A DNA stretch of 15,425 nt from Marinospirillum sp. (GTDB lineage Bacteria; Pseudomonadota; Gammaproteobacteria; Pseudomonadales; Halomonadaceae). This document shows positions 1 to 7,040 of the stretch, in pieces; within the stretch, counting starts at the first letter, position 1; every line of letters begins with the position of its first letter. The notes below the pieces were generated by a model, which saw nothing but the letters and a program-made list of their open reading frames with translations, did no database searches and was not told the origin of the DNA. Where the stretch lies: contig SKOQ01000222.1 in NCBI GenBank assembly GCA_007119985.1, positions 1 to 15,425 on the forward strand, given 5' to 3'. A program made the position numbers and the translations under genes.

Positions 1-2
1 GA

Positions 3-389
3 TTGACGATGAAATCAGATGCTATTGTTGAGCTGAGCTTGCATCCACCCTATGTTCAGCGTGGGGTGCTGAGCTTAGAGTTGCATCCAATGATGGCTGT
101 TTTTTTATTCGCCTTGTATCGTCTACCTGAGGGTGAAAAACTCACCTTATCGCAAACTGTGCAGACGATTGAAGCCGCAGGCTGGGAGTACCCTGGCGAT
201 CTTGCGATGAAGCAACAGATCCAGCAACTTCGCCAAGCCATGCGTAAACTTGAAGTCGATAATCCGGTGCTTTTCGTCAATGGTGGTTGGATGCTGAACT
301 CGCATCTACGCTGGGAAGCCGCTGATGAAGAAAACGAAATGGACCTGCTCGATGTGATTTATACGGGGCTCTTGCCTCACTCGCGCTAA
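3..389 (+). CDS. Unrecognised small protein, possibly a winged-helix-like domain; 5' end uncertain
   Basis: An open frame runs from the window edge to a TAA stop and encodes up to 128 residues. I do not recognise the family. The first ATG is at position 9; a TTG lies at position 3, and because only two bases precede it the gene may begin upstream of the window and be a C-terminal fragment. Residues about 45-100 alternate predicted helices (around LTLSQTVQTIEAAG and QQIQQLRQAMRKL) with a closing hydrophobic beta-hairpin (VLFVNGGWMLN), the general pattern of a winged-helix domain such as the C-terminal domain of OmpR-type regulators; this is a weak shape-level resemblance only. The tail is acidic (AADEENEMD). 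There is no signal peptide or clear membrane segment. It ends 57 bases from the convergent stop of holC, so the two are not co-transcribed. Confidence 0.5.
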   Translation: MTMKSDAIVELSLHPPYVQRGVLSLELHPMMAVFLFALYRLPEGEKLTLSQTVQTIEAAGWEYPGDLAMKQQIQQLRQAMRKLEVDNPVLFVNGGWMLNSHLRWEAADEENEMDLLDVIYTGLLPHSR

Positions 390-446
390 GCAGCCTCTGA
401 TTCTTGCCATCCTTGATGATCAGCATTAGAGACGCCTGTCGTCACG

Positions 447-884
447 CTAAGACTGAGCTGGATGGCGCATATCGTGGCTGCGAATCAGATAGCCTCTCTC
501 CTTATAAAAGCGCCAAGCTGCGCGCTTTGGCTGCATCACCTGCTCATCCTGATCGATAATCTCCGCCACGCGCTCAAAGCGTGAGAAATGGGCTGGCGTT
601 TCGAGGTCAAGATTCAATAGCACCTCATGGTGATCGCCAGGCTCTGCCTGCCAGCCCAGTTCGACGGGGGAGGGTGGGTGCTGGCCGAGGAGCCCATGAG
701 GAATAAATGCCTCGGGCTTGAATTGCCACAAGATTTCGCTAAAGGCTTGCGCACTGGCCTGATTAGGCAAATGCACATACACACGGTGGCCTTTTTTCCA
801 GATGGTCTCAATGAGTCGACAAGCAAAATGCTGGCGACTACCAGGGGAATCCCCTGGTAGCAGGTAAAAATCAATTTGGGTCAT
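447..884 (-). CDS. holC: DNA polymerase III subunit chi (HolC)
   Basis: Encodes 145 residues, close to the 147 of E. coli chi. The family forms part of the clamp-loader assembly of the replicative polymerase: chi pairs with psi and binds the C-terminal tail of single-stranded DNA-binding protein, tying the holoenzyme to SSB-coated lagging-strand DNA. The start MTQIDFYLL, the early helix with Cys and Arg (HFACRLIETIWKKGHRVYVH) and the LLNL segment followed by FERVAEIID are characteristic of the family. The start ATG overlaps the pepA stop in an ATGA tetranucleotide (881-884), so translation is probably coupled to pepA. In many gammaproteobacteria valS follows holC; here the next gene is an unrelated convergent reading frame instead. 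Function is assigned from family resemblance; the position after pepA supports it strongly. Confidence 0.93.
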   Translation of the reverse strand: MTQIDFYLLPGDSPGSRQHFACRLIETIWKKGHRVYVHLPNQASAQAFSEILWQFKPEAFIPHGLLGQHPPSPVELGWQAEPGDHHEVLLNLDLETPAHFSRFERVAEIIDQDEQVMQPKRAAWRFYKERGYLIRSHDMRHPAQS

Positions 885-2377
885 AGTGCGGCATCAAGAT
901 CCAGCAGATATTGGGCCAGTAGCGCGACAGGACGCCCTGTTGCCCCCTTTTGCTTGCCAGAATGCCAGGCGGTGCCGGCGATATCCAGATGCGCCCAGCG
1001 GAACTTCTCAGCAAAACGCGAGAGGAAGCAGGCCGCTGTGATCGTGCCGGCAGGCCGTCCACCAATATTTTGCAAGTCGGCAAAGTTGGAATCCAGCTGC
1101 TCTTGATAGGCATCCCACAGTGGAAGCTGCCAAGCGCGATCTTCGGCATCGATTCCCGCTTCTAAAAGCGCGGCAGCCAGCTGGTCATCATTGCTGAGTA
1201 GGCCCGTGGCGTGATGGCCAAGAGCAATGATGCACGCACCGGTCAGGGTAGCGATATCCACCACCGTGGCAGGGTTGAAGCGTTCTGCATAGGTCAGCGC
1301 GTCACAGAGCACCAGGCGACCTTCGGCATCGGTATTCAGCACTTCAACGGTTTTGCCTGATAAGGTAGTGTAAATATCACCCGGTTTGCTGGCACGGCCT
1401 GAAGGCATATTCTCTGCAGCGGCAATCATAAAGACCAGATTCAGCCGTGGACGCAGTTGACGCACGACTTCGAGTGCTCCAAGAACACTGGCAGCACCGC
1501 ACATATCAAACTTCATCTCATCCATGCCTTCACCCGGCTTCAGGCTGATGCCACCTGTATCAAAGGTGATGCCCTTGCCGAGCAGCACATGCGGTGCGGC
1601 TTCTTTGTCTTCTGCGCCTTGGTACTCCACCACAATCAATCGCGGTGGTTGATCGCTGCCCTTGCCGACCGACAGCAGGCTGTTCATGCCCAGCTCAGCC
1701 ATCTGGACTTCATCCAGAATCCTGCTGCTAAACGCGGGATCTTTACCAATCAGTTCCAGCGCTGTTTCGGCCAGATGAATCGGGGTGCACACATTGCCGG
1801 GACGGTTGCCCAGTGTGCGGGCCAGGTTCTTGCCCTGACCTATCGCTCGCCCTTGCTTGAGTGCGGTCTCACCCTCGTTGGCTTCTTGATTGTCTGGCCA
1901 GTAGAAGGCGAGTTCGGCGGGCTGCTGCTCTTCAGGAGGGCTGCTTTTGAATTCAGTAAAACGATAAAAGCTGGTCTCGGCTTCTTCGGCCATCAGGCGC
2001 AGCTTCCAAGCGGTATCACGATTTTTCAGTGGGGTATCGGCCAGGGTCAGCAGAGCATCATGGACGCTGAGCTGGGCCAGTTGCTGATAGGCAGCATGGC
2101 AAGCTTGGCGGAATTTTTGCCCGGTCAGTTTTTCTGCTTCACCCATACCCACGAGCAGAATACGCTGGGCTTCGGCACCAGGAGCAAAGGGCAGTAAAAA
2201 AGTACGCCCCAGTTTGGGCTGAAAATCACCACGTTCGACCATTTGGCTGATCAGTGATTCGGTGGCCTTATTGAGGGCTTCACCGCTTTGGGTCAGGCTC
2301 CCATCTTGCAGAACAGGCAGCACCACGCAGGCGGTCTCTGTCAGTGCGGGAGAATGGGTCACCAGTTTAAAATTCAT
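881..2377 (-). CDS. pepA: Leucyl aminopeptidase PepA (M17 family, cytosolic)
   Basis: Encodes 498 residues (E. coli PepA has 503). M17 aminopeptidases remove N-terminal residues from peptides using two metal ions in a hexameric cytosolic enzyme; E. coli PepA also binds DNA in Xer recombination and carAB control, which cannot be inferred here. The C-terminal catalytic domain is intact: the metal ligands correspond to K268 and D273 (GKGITFDTGG), D291 (KFDMCGAA), D350 and E352 in the signature NTDAEGRL, with catalytic K280 and R354. I chose the ATG at 2377 (MNFKLV) because GGAG lies 5 bases upstream; the frame stays open to 2422, but that 15-residue extension lacks a comparable ribosome binding site and is not family-like. 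It is divergent from lptF across about 140 bases and overlaps holC by four bases, the usual gammaproteobacterial arrangement. Confidence 0.96.
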   Translation of the reverse strand: MNFKLVTHSPALTETACVVLPVLQDGSLTQSGEALNKATESLISQMVERGDFQPKLGRTFLLPFAPGAEAQRILLVGMGEAEKLTGQKFRQACHAAYQQLAQLSVHDALLTLADTPLKNRDTAWKLRLMAEEAETSFYRFTEFKSSPPEEQQPAELAFYWPDNQEANEGETALKQGRAIGQGKNLARTLGNRPGNVCTPIHLAETALELIGKDPAFSSRILDEVQMAELGMNSLLSVGKGSDQPPRLIVVEYQGAEDKEAAPHVLLGKGITFDTGGISLKPGEGMDEMKFDMCGAASVLGALEVVRQLRPRLNLVFMIAAAENMPSGRASKPGDIYTTLSGKTVEVLNTDAEGRLVLCDALTYAERFNPATVVDIATLTGACIIALGHHATGLLSNDDQLAAALLEAGIDAEDRAWQLPLWDAYQEQLDSNFADLQNIGGRPAGTITAACFLSRFAEKFRWAHLDIAGTAWHSGKQKGATGRPVALLAQYLLDLDAAL

Positions 2378-2422
2378 AACTGCTCCATCAAGGTGTGAAC
2401 AAGGACGAGAAAAAACCATCAA

Positions 2423-2454
2423 TTGCTGGCATTTTGGCCTTGTCTAAAGACAAG
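2423..2454. promoter_or_regulatory. Possible lptF promoter and dyad in the pepA/lptF divergent region
   Basis: The region 2378-2519 separates two divergent operons and must carry promoters for both. On the plus strand TTGCTG (2423-2428) is followed after 16 bases by TAAAGA (2445-2450), a weak sigma70-like pair. A perfect 6-base inverted repeat with a 4-base centre, CTTGTC-TAAA-GACAAG, spans 2439-2454 and would overlap that -10. I cannot see a convincing promoter for pepA. The assignment is speculative and based only on spacing and symmetry. Confidence 0.25.
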
Positions 2455-2508
2455 CTTAAGGCTCCTGTAGGATAATGGCTTTATTCAAGAAATGCATCGT
2501 CTGTTTGC

Positions 2509-2522
2509 AGGAGAGCTGTTTG
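2509..2522 (+). promoter_or_regulatory. Ribosome binding site that decides a TTG start for lptF
   Basis: AGGAG at 2509-2513 lies 6 bases before TTG at 2520-2522. The in-frame ATG at 2475 has only AGGA two bases away, too close to act as a Shine-Dalgarno. Starting at TTG gives a protein that begins M-ILYRYIGREI, the typical LptF N-terminus just ahead of the first membrane helix. Confidence 0.75.
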
Positions 2523-3578
2523 ATTCTTTATCGCTATATTGGGCGCGAGATACTGCTGACCACCGCTGCCGTGACCAGTATTCTGCTGTTAGTGATTGTT
2601 GGCAGCCGTTTTGCGCGTTTTCTGGGTCGTGCCGCCTCGGGGCGGATTTCTCTGGATGCTCTGGGACATCTGACTTTGCTCTATATGCCTTATGCGGCGC
2701 AGCTCATCCTTCCCCTGAGTTTTATTCTGGCTTTGATGCTGACTTTTGGCCGCTTGTATATGCAAAGTGAAATGGCGGTGATTCAGGCCAGCGGTGTCAG
2801 CCAGCGTCAGCTATTGAAGTTTGCTTTTGTGCTGGCGCTGTTGCTGGCAGGGCTGACGAGTGTCGGCAGCTTTTACTTAACACCTTGGACGCAAGAAGCC
2901 AGCGCCCGCTTGCTTGAAGAGCAGCGTAGCCGCACTGGGTTTGAATCCATCAGCCCGGGTCAATTTACGGCGATTGGCTCGCAAGCGGTTTATATTGATC
3001 GCCTGAGTGATGATCAACAGCTATTGCATCAAGTGCTGCTGGCGGAAACACGCGATCAGCAAGAAACACTGGTGGTCGCTCAGCGGGGTTTTCAACAGTT
3101 GGAGCCTGAAACGCGCAGCCGGTTTTTGGTCTTGCAAGAGGGGGTGCGTTACACCTTACCCTCTACTGATCTCTCGCTGACGCAGCTGGAATTTGGCCAG
3201 TATGCACAAAGAGTCAGCCAGTATGTGCCGCCGCATATTCAGCAGCAGGTGAGTATGCTGCCCTTCCATGCTCTGCTGGGCCAGGATTCAACCGAGGCCC
3301 AGGTAGAATTGCAATGGCGTTTGGCCCTGCCCATCATGCTGTTGGTGATGGTCTTTGTGGCCTTGCCAATGACCAAGGTGAATCCGCGTCAGGGGCGTTT
3401 TATGGCCCTGTTGCCAGTCTTGTTATGTCAGATGCTCTATCTGGGTGGTCTGATGTCCTTGCAAGATATGATGATGAAAGAACGCTGGCCCATCTGGCCT
3501 GGTCTATGGAGCCTGCATCTGACATTTCTGGCACTGGGACTCTTCCTCTGCTGGCGTCGTGAGGTGCTCAAACCATGA
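2520..3578 (+). CDS. lptF: LPS export permease LptF
   Basis: Encodes 352 residues from the TTG start. LptF pairs with LptG and the ATPase LptB in the inner membrane to extract lipopolysaccharide and pass it to LptC and the periplasmic bridge. The expected YjgP/YjgQ layout is visible: three N-terminal membrane helices (about 11-33, 55-77, 101-121), a periplasmic beta-jellyroll of about 140 residues (122-265), and three C-terminal helices (about 267-286, 294-314, 326-346). The cytoplasmic segment SEMAVIQASGVS (83-94) matches the coupling helix that contacts LptB. The frame extends upstream to an ATG at 2475, adding 15 polar and cysteine-containing residues that are not family-like. The stop overlaps the lptG start (ATGA at 3575-3578), so the two halves are translationally coupled. 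Confidence 0.95.
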   Translation: MILYRYIGREILLTTAAVTSILLLVIVGSRFARFLGRAASGRISLDALGHLTLLYMPYAAQLILPLSFILALMLTFGRLYMQSEMAVIQASGVSQRQLLKFAFVLALLLAGLTSVGSFYLTPWTQEASARLLEEQRSRTGFESISPGQFTAIGSQAVYIDRLSDDQQLLHQVLLAETRDQQETLVVAQRGFQQLEPETRSRFLVLQEGVRYTLPSTDLSLTQLEFGQYAQRVSQYVPPHIQQQVSMLPFHALLGQDSTEAQVELQWRLALPIMLLVMVFVALPMTKVNPRQGRFMALLPVLLCQMLYLGGLMSLQDMMMKERWPIWPGLWSLHLTFLALGLFLCWRREVLKP

Positions 3579-4648
3579 GGCTCTTAGGTGGATATATCGG
3601 CCGTTCGGTTTTGTTCGCCAGTCTGGCCGTGCTGCTGGTGATCGTGACGCTGGATCTGGTCTTCTCCTTATTGGATGAGCTGGGCGGCTTGCGCGGTGAT
3701 TATGGGCTCTTCGAGGCGGTCATCTATATGTTGATGCGCTTGCCTGAGCGCTTCTATCTCTTTTTACCTATTGCGGCCTTGGTTGGTGTGCTGGTGGGGC
3801 TGGGAGGCTTGGCCTCGACCAGTGAACTCACCGTGATGCGAGCTGCGGGTGTCTCGATTCCGCGCTTGATCTGGCAAGCGGCCAAACCGATAGCCGTGTT
3901 GTTGCTGGTGGCGATGTTGGCCAGTGAATTTGTGCTCCTCCAGTGGGTGCAGGCTGCAGAAAGCTATCGCTGGGAAAAAAGAACCGGCCAGCAGATGGCC
4001 AGTGTTAGCAGTGCGCGCGATCTGTGGCTGAAAGAAGAGCGCCAGTTTTATCGCATTCAGGTGGCGCGCGATGATGGTCAGCTGCTTGGCGTCACCATCT
4101 ATCAGTTGGATGCCAACTGGCAGCTCAGCGAGCGCATCACTGCTGCGCGTGCTGATTGGCAGGAGCAGGAAGGCCGCTGGGTGCTGCGCGATGTGCAGCG
4201 GCTGCGGCTAGATCCAGAGCAGCTTCAGCAAGAGCGCCTGCCGAGTCTGGTGTGGCCGGTGCCGATTGCACCTGAATTTGTTGCCCTGCAGGCTTTTGAC
4301 CCGCGAGATCTGCCGCCGACTCGCCTGTGGCACTATGCGCACTATTTAGAGGCGCGGGGGCAGCCAAGTGGTTTCTATTGGCTCGCCTTATGGCAAAAGC
4401 TCCTGTTACCGATCACTGTATTCGCCGTGGTTCTGCTGGGTGCTTCTTTTACCTTTGGGCCTTTGCGCTCTGTTCCAGCGGGTACACGCGTTTTTCATGG
4501 TATTTTAATTGGATTATCGGTGAAGTTTGCTCAGGACCTGCTTGGACCTGCGGCGCTCCTGTGGGGCTTTCCACCGATCTTGGCGGTGTTGATCCCCGCT
4601 GGATTTTGCGCTGCTTGGGGTGGCTGGCAGATTTATCGTACCGGTTAA
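3575..4648 (+). CDS. lptG: LPS export permease LptG
   Basis: Encodes 357 residues, near the usual 355-360. It is the partner of LptF in the LptB2FG complex that drives lipopolysaccharide out of the inner membrane. Visible features are the first helix after MRLLGGYIGRSVLF, a second and third helix around residues 60-80 and 105-125, the coupling-helix motif SELTVMRAAGVS (83-94) equivalent to that in LptF, a periplasmic jellyroll of roughly residues 126-270, and three C-terminal helices beginning near YWLALWQKLLLPITVFAV. Translation starts inside the lptF stop. A 91-base gap then leads to the RDD-family gene on the same strand, which may be part of the same transcript. Confidence 0.95.
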   Translation: MRLLGGYIGRSVLFASLAVLLVIVTLDLVFSLLDELGGLRGDYGLFEAVIYMLMRLPERFYLFLPIAALVGVLVGLGGLASTSELTVMRAAGVSIPRLIWQAAKPIAVLLLVAMLASEFVLLQWVQAAESYRWEKRTGQQMASVSSARDLWLKEERQFYRIQVARDDGQLLGVTIYQLDANWQLSERITAARADWQEQEGRWVLRDVQRLRLDPEQLQQERLPSLVWPVPIAPEFVALQAFDPRDLPPTRLWHYAHYLEARGQPSGFYWLALWQKLLLPITVFAVVLLGASFTFGPLRSVPAGTRVFHGILIGLSVKFAQDLLGPAALLWGFPPILAVLIPAGFCAAWGGWQIYRTG

Positions 4649-4739
4649 TCAGAGGTTTCTTAAGACCTGCAGACAACTGGCATTACCGACCCATGCATTG
4701 CAGACCATCGATTATTGATAAAGAGAGTGGATAAACCCT

Positions 4740-5183
4740 ATGGCAAGATACTTTGATCATCTGAATGAGACCTATCCAGCGGGCCTGTTTCGTCGCTTGG
4801 CGGCGATGGTCTATGACCTTTTCTTGCTCGCGGCTTTGTTTGTGTTGGCGGGATTTATCGGGGTGGCTTTAACAGGCGGTGAGGCGAACGAGCATCCGCT
4901 GTTTAAAATTCTCGTCTGGATGGTGCCCTTCCTGTTTTATGGTTTTTTCTGGCATAAGACAGGCCAAACACTGGGTATGCTGGCCTGGCGTATTCGTGTG
5001 CAGACGCTGGATGGGCAGCCTGTGAATCCGCGTCAGACCTTCTTGCGTTTGATTGGTGGGCTGCTGTCATGGAGCTGCCTGGGCTTGGGCTATCTATGGT
5101 TGAAGTTTGATACTGAGCAGCGTACCTGGCCAGATTTGCTCTCGCGGACGCAGGTGGTTGTGGTGCCGCAACGCAAGGATTAA
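4740..5183 (+). CDS. RDD-family integral membrane protein
   Basis: Encodes 147 residues. The RDD family is named for one arginine and two aspartates in small multi-helix membrane proteins of mostly unknown function; some members are implicated in ion exchange. Here R19 and D26 sit in the first helix (FRRLAAMVYDLFLL), a second hydrophobic stretch covers about 27-46, a third about 57-71, then the conserved GQTLGMLAWRIRV (75-87), a further hydrophobic stretch (about 103-112), and the closing W-PDLLSRTQVV (about 120-130) with the family's late Asp. A purine-rich GAGTGG lies about 8 bases before the ATG. It follows lptG in the same direction, an arrangement seen in several gammaproteobacteria. That places it near envelope biogenesis but does not prove a role in LPS transport. 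Confidence 0.85.
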   Translation: MARYFDHLNETYPAGLFRRLAAMVYDLFLLAALFVLAGFIGVALTGGEANEHPLFKILVWMVPFLFYGFFWHKTGQTLGMLAWRIRVQTLDGQPVNPRQTFLRLIGGLLSWSCLGLGYLWLKFDTEQRTWPDLLSRTQVVVVPQRKD

Positions 5184-5196
5184 TCTTCTTGGAAAC

Positions 5197-5234
5197 AAGA
5201 AGGGGCGTAATAAGAAGGGGCGTAATGAGAAGGG
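5197..5234. repeat. 15-base tandem direct repeat, about 2.5 copies
   Basis: AAGAAGGGGCGTAAT occurs at 5197-5211 and again, identical, at 5212-5226, followed by a diverged partial copy GAGAAGGG at 5227-5234. It lies just after the RDD-gene stop, before the terminator hairpin, and is not coding for any protein I can support. Replication slippage is the simplest origin. Confidence 0.8.
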
Positions 5235-5241
5235 CAGCAGC

Positions 5242-5267
5242 AAAAAGGAGCAGACGGGCTGCTCCTT
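5242..5267 (-). terminator. Rho-independent terminator of the acyl-CoA ligase operon (may also act on the plus strand)
   Basis: AAGGAGCAG (5245-5253) and CTGCTCCTT (5259-5267) form a perfect 9-base stem with a 5-base loop. Read on the minus strand the stem is followed by TTTTT (with the stem's own last two T), as expected for an intrinsic terminator about 30 bases past the ligase stop. On the plus strand the hairpin is followed by GAAGG, so termination of the RDD-gene transcript would be weaker, although A-rich sequence precedes it. Confidence 0.75.
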
Positions 5268-5297
5268 GAAGGTGAAAAGGGTGATCCGCTAGGCTTC

Positions 5298-6980
5298 CTA
5301 GCTGGCAGCAGGATCAGCCGCTTTAAGCTGCTCACGGATTAACTTCTTGTTGAGCTTACCTACGCTGGTTTTGGGGATAGCGTCAACCAGCTCGATCTGC
5401 TCAGGAATCGCCCATTTGTTGATCCGACCCCCTTCCACTGCCTTGAGCAGGGAAGCTCGCAGCTGATCGAGGCAGGGTGGGTGATCCGGTGCGCTGGCTA
5501 CCACCAGCGCTGCAGGGCGCTCGCCCCAGCGTGCATCGGCGACGCCAACCACGGCCACCTCGGCAACACCCTCACACTGGCTGATCAGGTTTTCGATCTC
5601 TAAAGAAGAAACCCACTCACCGCCGGTTTTAATCACATCTTTAATACGATCACGAATCTGGATAAAGCCGCGCTCATCCTGCACCGCGACATCCCCTGTA
5701 TGGAGCCAGCCATCGCGCCATAGTTCTTCACTGCGTTCTTGCTCCTTGTAATAGGCTTGGGTCAGCCAAGGCGCACGCACCCGAATTTCACCGACAGTTT
5801 CGCCATCGGCGGGCACCAGCTGACCTTCTTCATCGACCAGTTGCAGATCCACCAGTGGAACAGGCAGGCCAGTTTTACAGCGCCAGGGCAGCTGGGTATC
5901 AAAATCACTCTCTGCCAGATCCTTCGGCAGGACGGCTGCGGTCAGCAGCGGGCAGGTTTCCGACATGCCATAGGCGGTCCGGGTATCAATACCCAGCAGA
6001 TGGGCTTTTTTGGCGAGTCCTTGAGGCAAGGCGCTGCCACCGATCAATACATGCCAGCCATCCAGCTTGATCTTGCCTGAAGCGATGGGTTCAGCCGAGA
6101 CCACCATATTCAACAAGGTGGGCACGCAGTGAGATACATCCACCTTCTCGCTCACCAGCAGCTTGACCAGCATTTCTGGCTCATAACGACCGGGATAGAC
6201 CTGTGTGGCTCCCATAAAAGTGGCCGTGTAGGGTACGCCCCAAGCATGCACATGGAACATCGGGGTGATGGGCATGTAGACCTTGTTGCGATTCAGCAGC
6301 TCAAAGCCTGGAGTCTGGAAGATGTTGGCCTCGGCCAGTGTATGCAGCACCAGCTGGCGATGAGTAAAGAAAACGCCCTTGGGATTGCCTGTGGTGCCTG
6401 TGGTGTAAAAAAGCGTGGCCACGGCCTGCTCATCAAAGGTCGGGAAATCATAGTGGGTGGGTTGCTTGGCCAACAGGGTTTCGTACTCGCCAATCAAATT
6501 CAGGCTGGTACTGACTGGCGCGGGATGATCCTGACAAAGCAGATAGCCCTTAACACGAGGCAGCTGCTCAGCAAGGGGTTCGAGCTGAGCCAGAAAATCC
6601 TCATGGGTCAGCACAAACATATCCTCAGCATGCTCCATCGTGTAGAGGATTTGCTCAGGGGCCAGGCGCACGTTGACGGTATGCAGCACTGCGCCCAGCA
6701 TCGGGATAGCAAAAAAACATTCCAGATAGCGATGGCTATCCCAGTCGAGAACAGCCACCACATCGCCGGCTTTGACGCCTTGTTCTGTGAGCAGGTGCGC
6801 GAGTTGATGAACCCGCTGCTCAAATTGACGATAGCTCAAGCGGGTGATATCCCGATAGACGATTTGATTCTCACCAGCCATGCGCACGCTTGATCTGAGC
6901 AGATCACCGATCAGCAGCGGTGGATTCACCGCCGAAGGGGTGGAAGGCAGGATTTTAGGGGTGACGCGGTTCTGATCCAT
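5298..6980 (-). CDS. Fatty acyl-CoA ligase (AMP-binding family, AlkK/FadD-like)
   Basis: Encodes 560 residues. Enzymes of this family activate a carboxylic acid with ATP to an acyl-adenylate and then form the acyl-CoA thioester. All core motifs are present: the P-loop FYTTGTTGNPKG (191-202), YGMSET (337-342), the ribose-binding Asp in WLHTGD (425-430), the hinge region DRIKDVIKTGGEWVS (444-458) and the C-terminal catalytic lysine K542 in PKTSVGKLNKK. The overall length and the GGEWVSSLEIE segment resemble medium- to long-chain ligases of the AlkK type rather than acetyl-CoA synthetase, but chain length cannot be read from sequence. The ATG at 6980 has GGAGTG 6 bases upstream; a GTG at 7010 would add 10 residues without such a site. 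It follows the acyl-CoA dehydrogenase after a 60-base gap, giving activation and first oxidation in one transcript. Confidence 0.92.
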   Translation of the reverse strand: MDQNRVTPKILPSTPSAVNPPLLIGDLLRSSVRMAGENQIVYRDITRLSYRQFEQRVHQLAHLLTEQGVKAGDVVAVLDWDSHRYLECFFAIPMLGAVLHTVNVRLAPEQILYTMEHAEDMFVLTHEDFLAQLEPLAEQLPRVKGYLLCQDHPAPVSTSLNLIGEYETLLAKQPTHYDFPTFDEQAVATLFYTTGTTGNPKGVFFTHRQLVLHTLAEANIFQTPGFELLNRNKVYMPITPMFHVHAWGVPYTATFMGATQVYPGRYEPEMLVKLLVSEKVDVSHCVPTLLNMVVSAEPIASGKIKLDGWHVLIGGSALPQGLAKKAHLLGIDTRTAYGMSETCPLLTAAVLPKDLAESDFDTQLPWRCKTGLPVPLVDLQLVDEEGQLVPADGETVGEIRVRAPWLTQAYYKEQERSEELWRDGWLHTGDVAVQDERGFIQIRDRIKDVIKTGGEWVSSLEIENLISQCEGVAEVAVVGVADARWGERPAALVVASAPDHPPCLDQLRASLLKAVEGGRINKWAIPEQIELVDAIPKTSVGKLNKKLIREQLKAADPAAS

Positions 6981-7040
6981 GAAGCACTCCGATGTCGAAG
7001 AGGGCGGCACCAGCTGAGCTGGGCCGCTAAAAAAGATGAT

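Noticed and set aside
1457..2197. A 246-codon open frame on the plus strand
   Set aside because: It lies wholly antisense to the catalytic domain of pepA, which has all its active-site residues, and its translation shows no recognisable family; it is a shadow of the coding strand's codon use.
4649..4739. Possible promoter for the RDD gene (TTGCAG and TAAAGA)
   Set aside because: The spacing is only about 15 bases and the -10 match is poor; co-transcription with lptFG is equally likely.
5197..5234. Tandem repeat considered as a CRISPR array remnant
   Set aside because: The units abut with no spacers, the unit is only 15 bases and there are no cas genes nearby.
6129..6893. A 254-codon open frame on the plus strand
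   Set aside because: It is antisense to the acyl-CoA ligase, whose motifs are complete, and has no ribosome binding site or family-like sequence.
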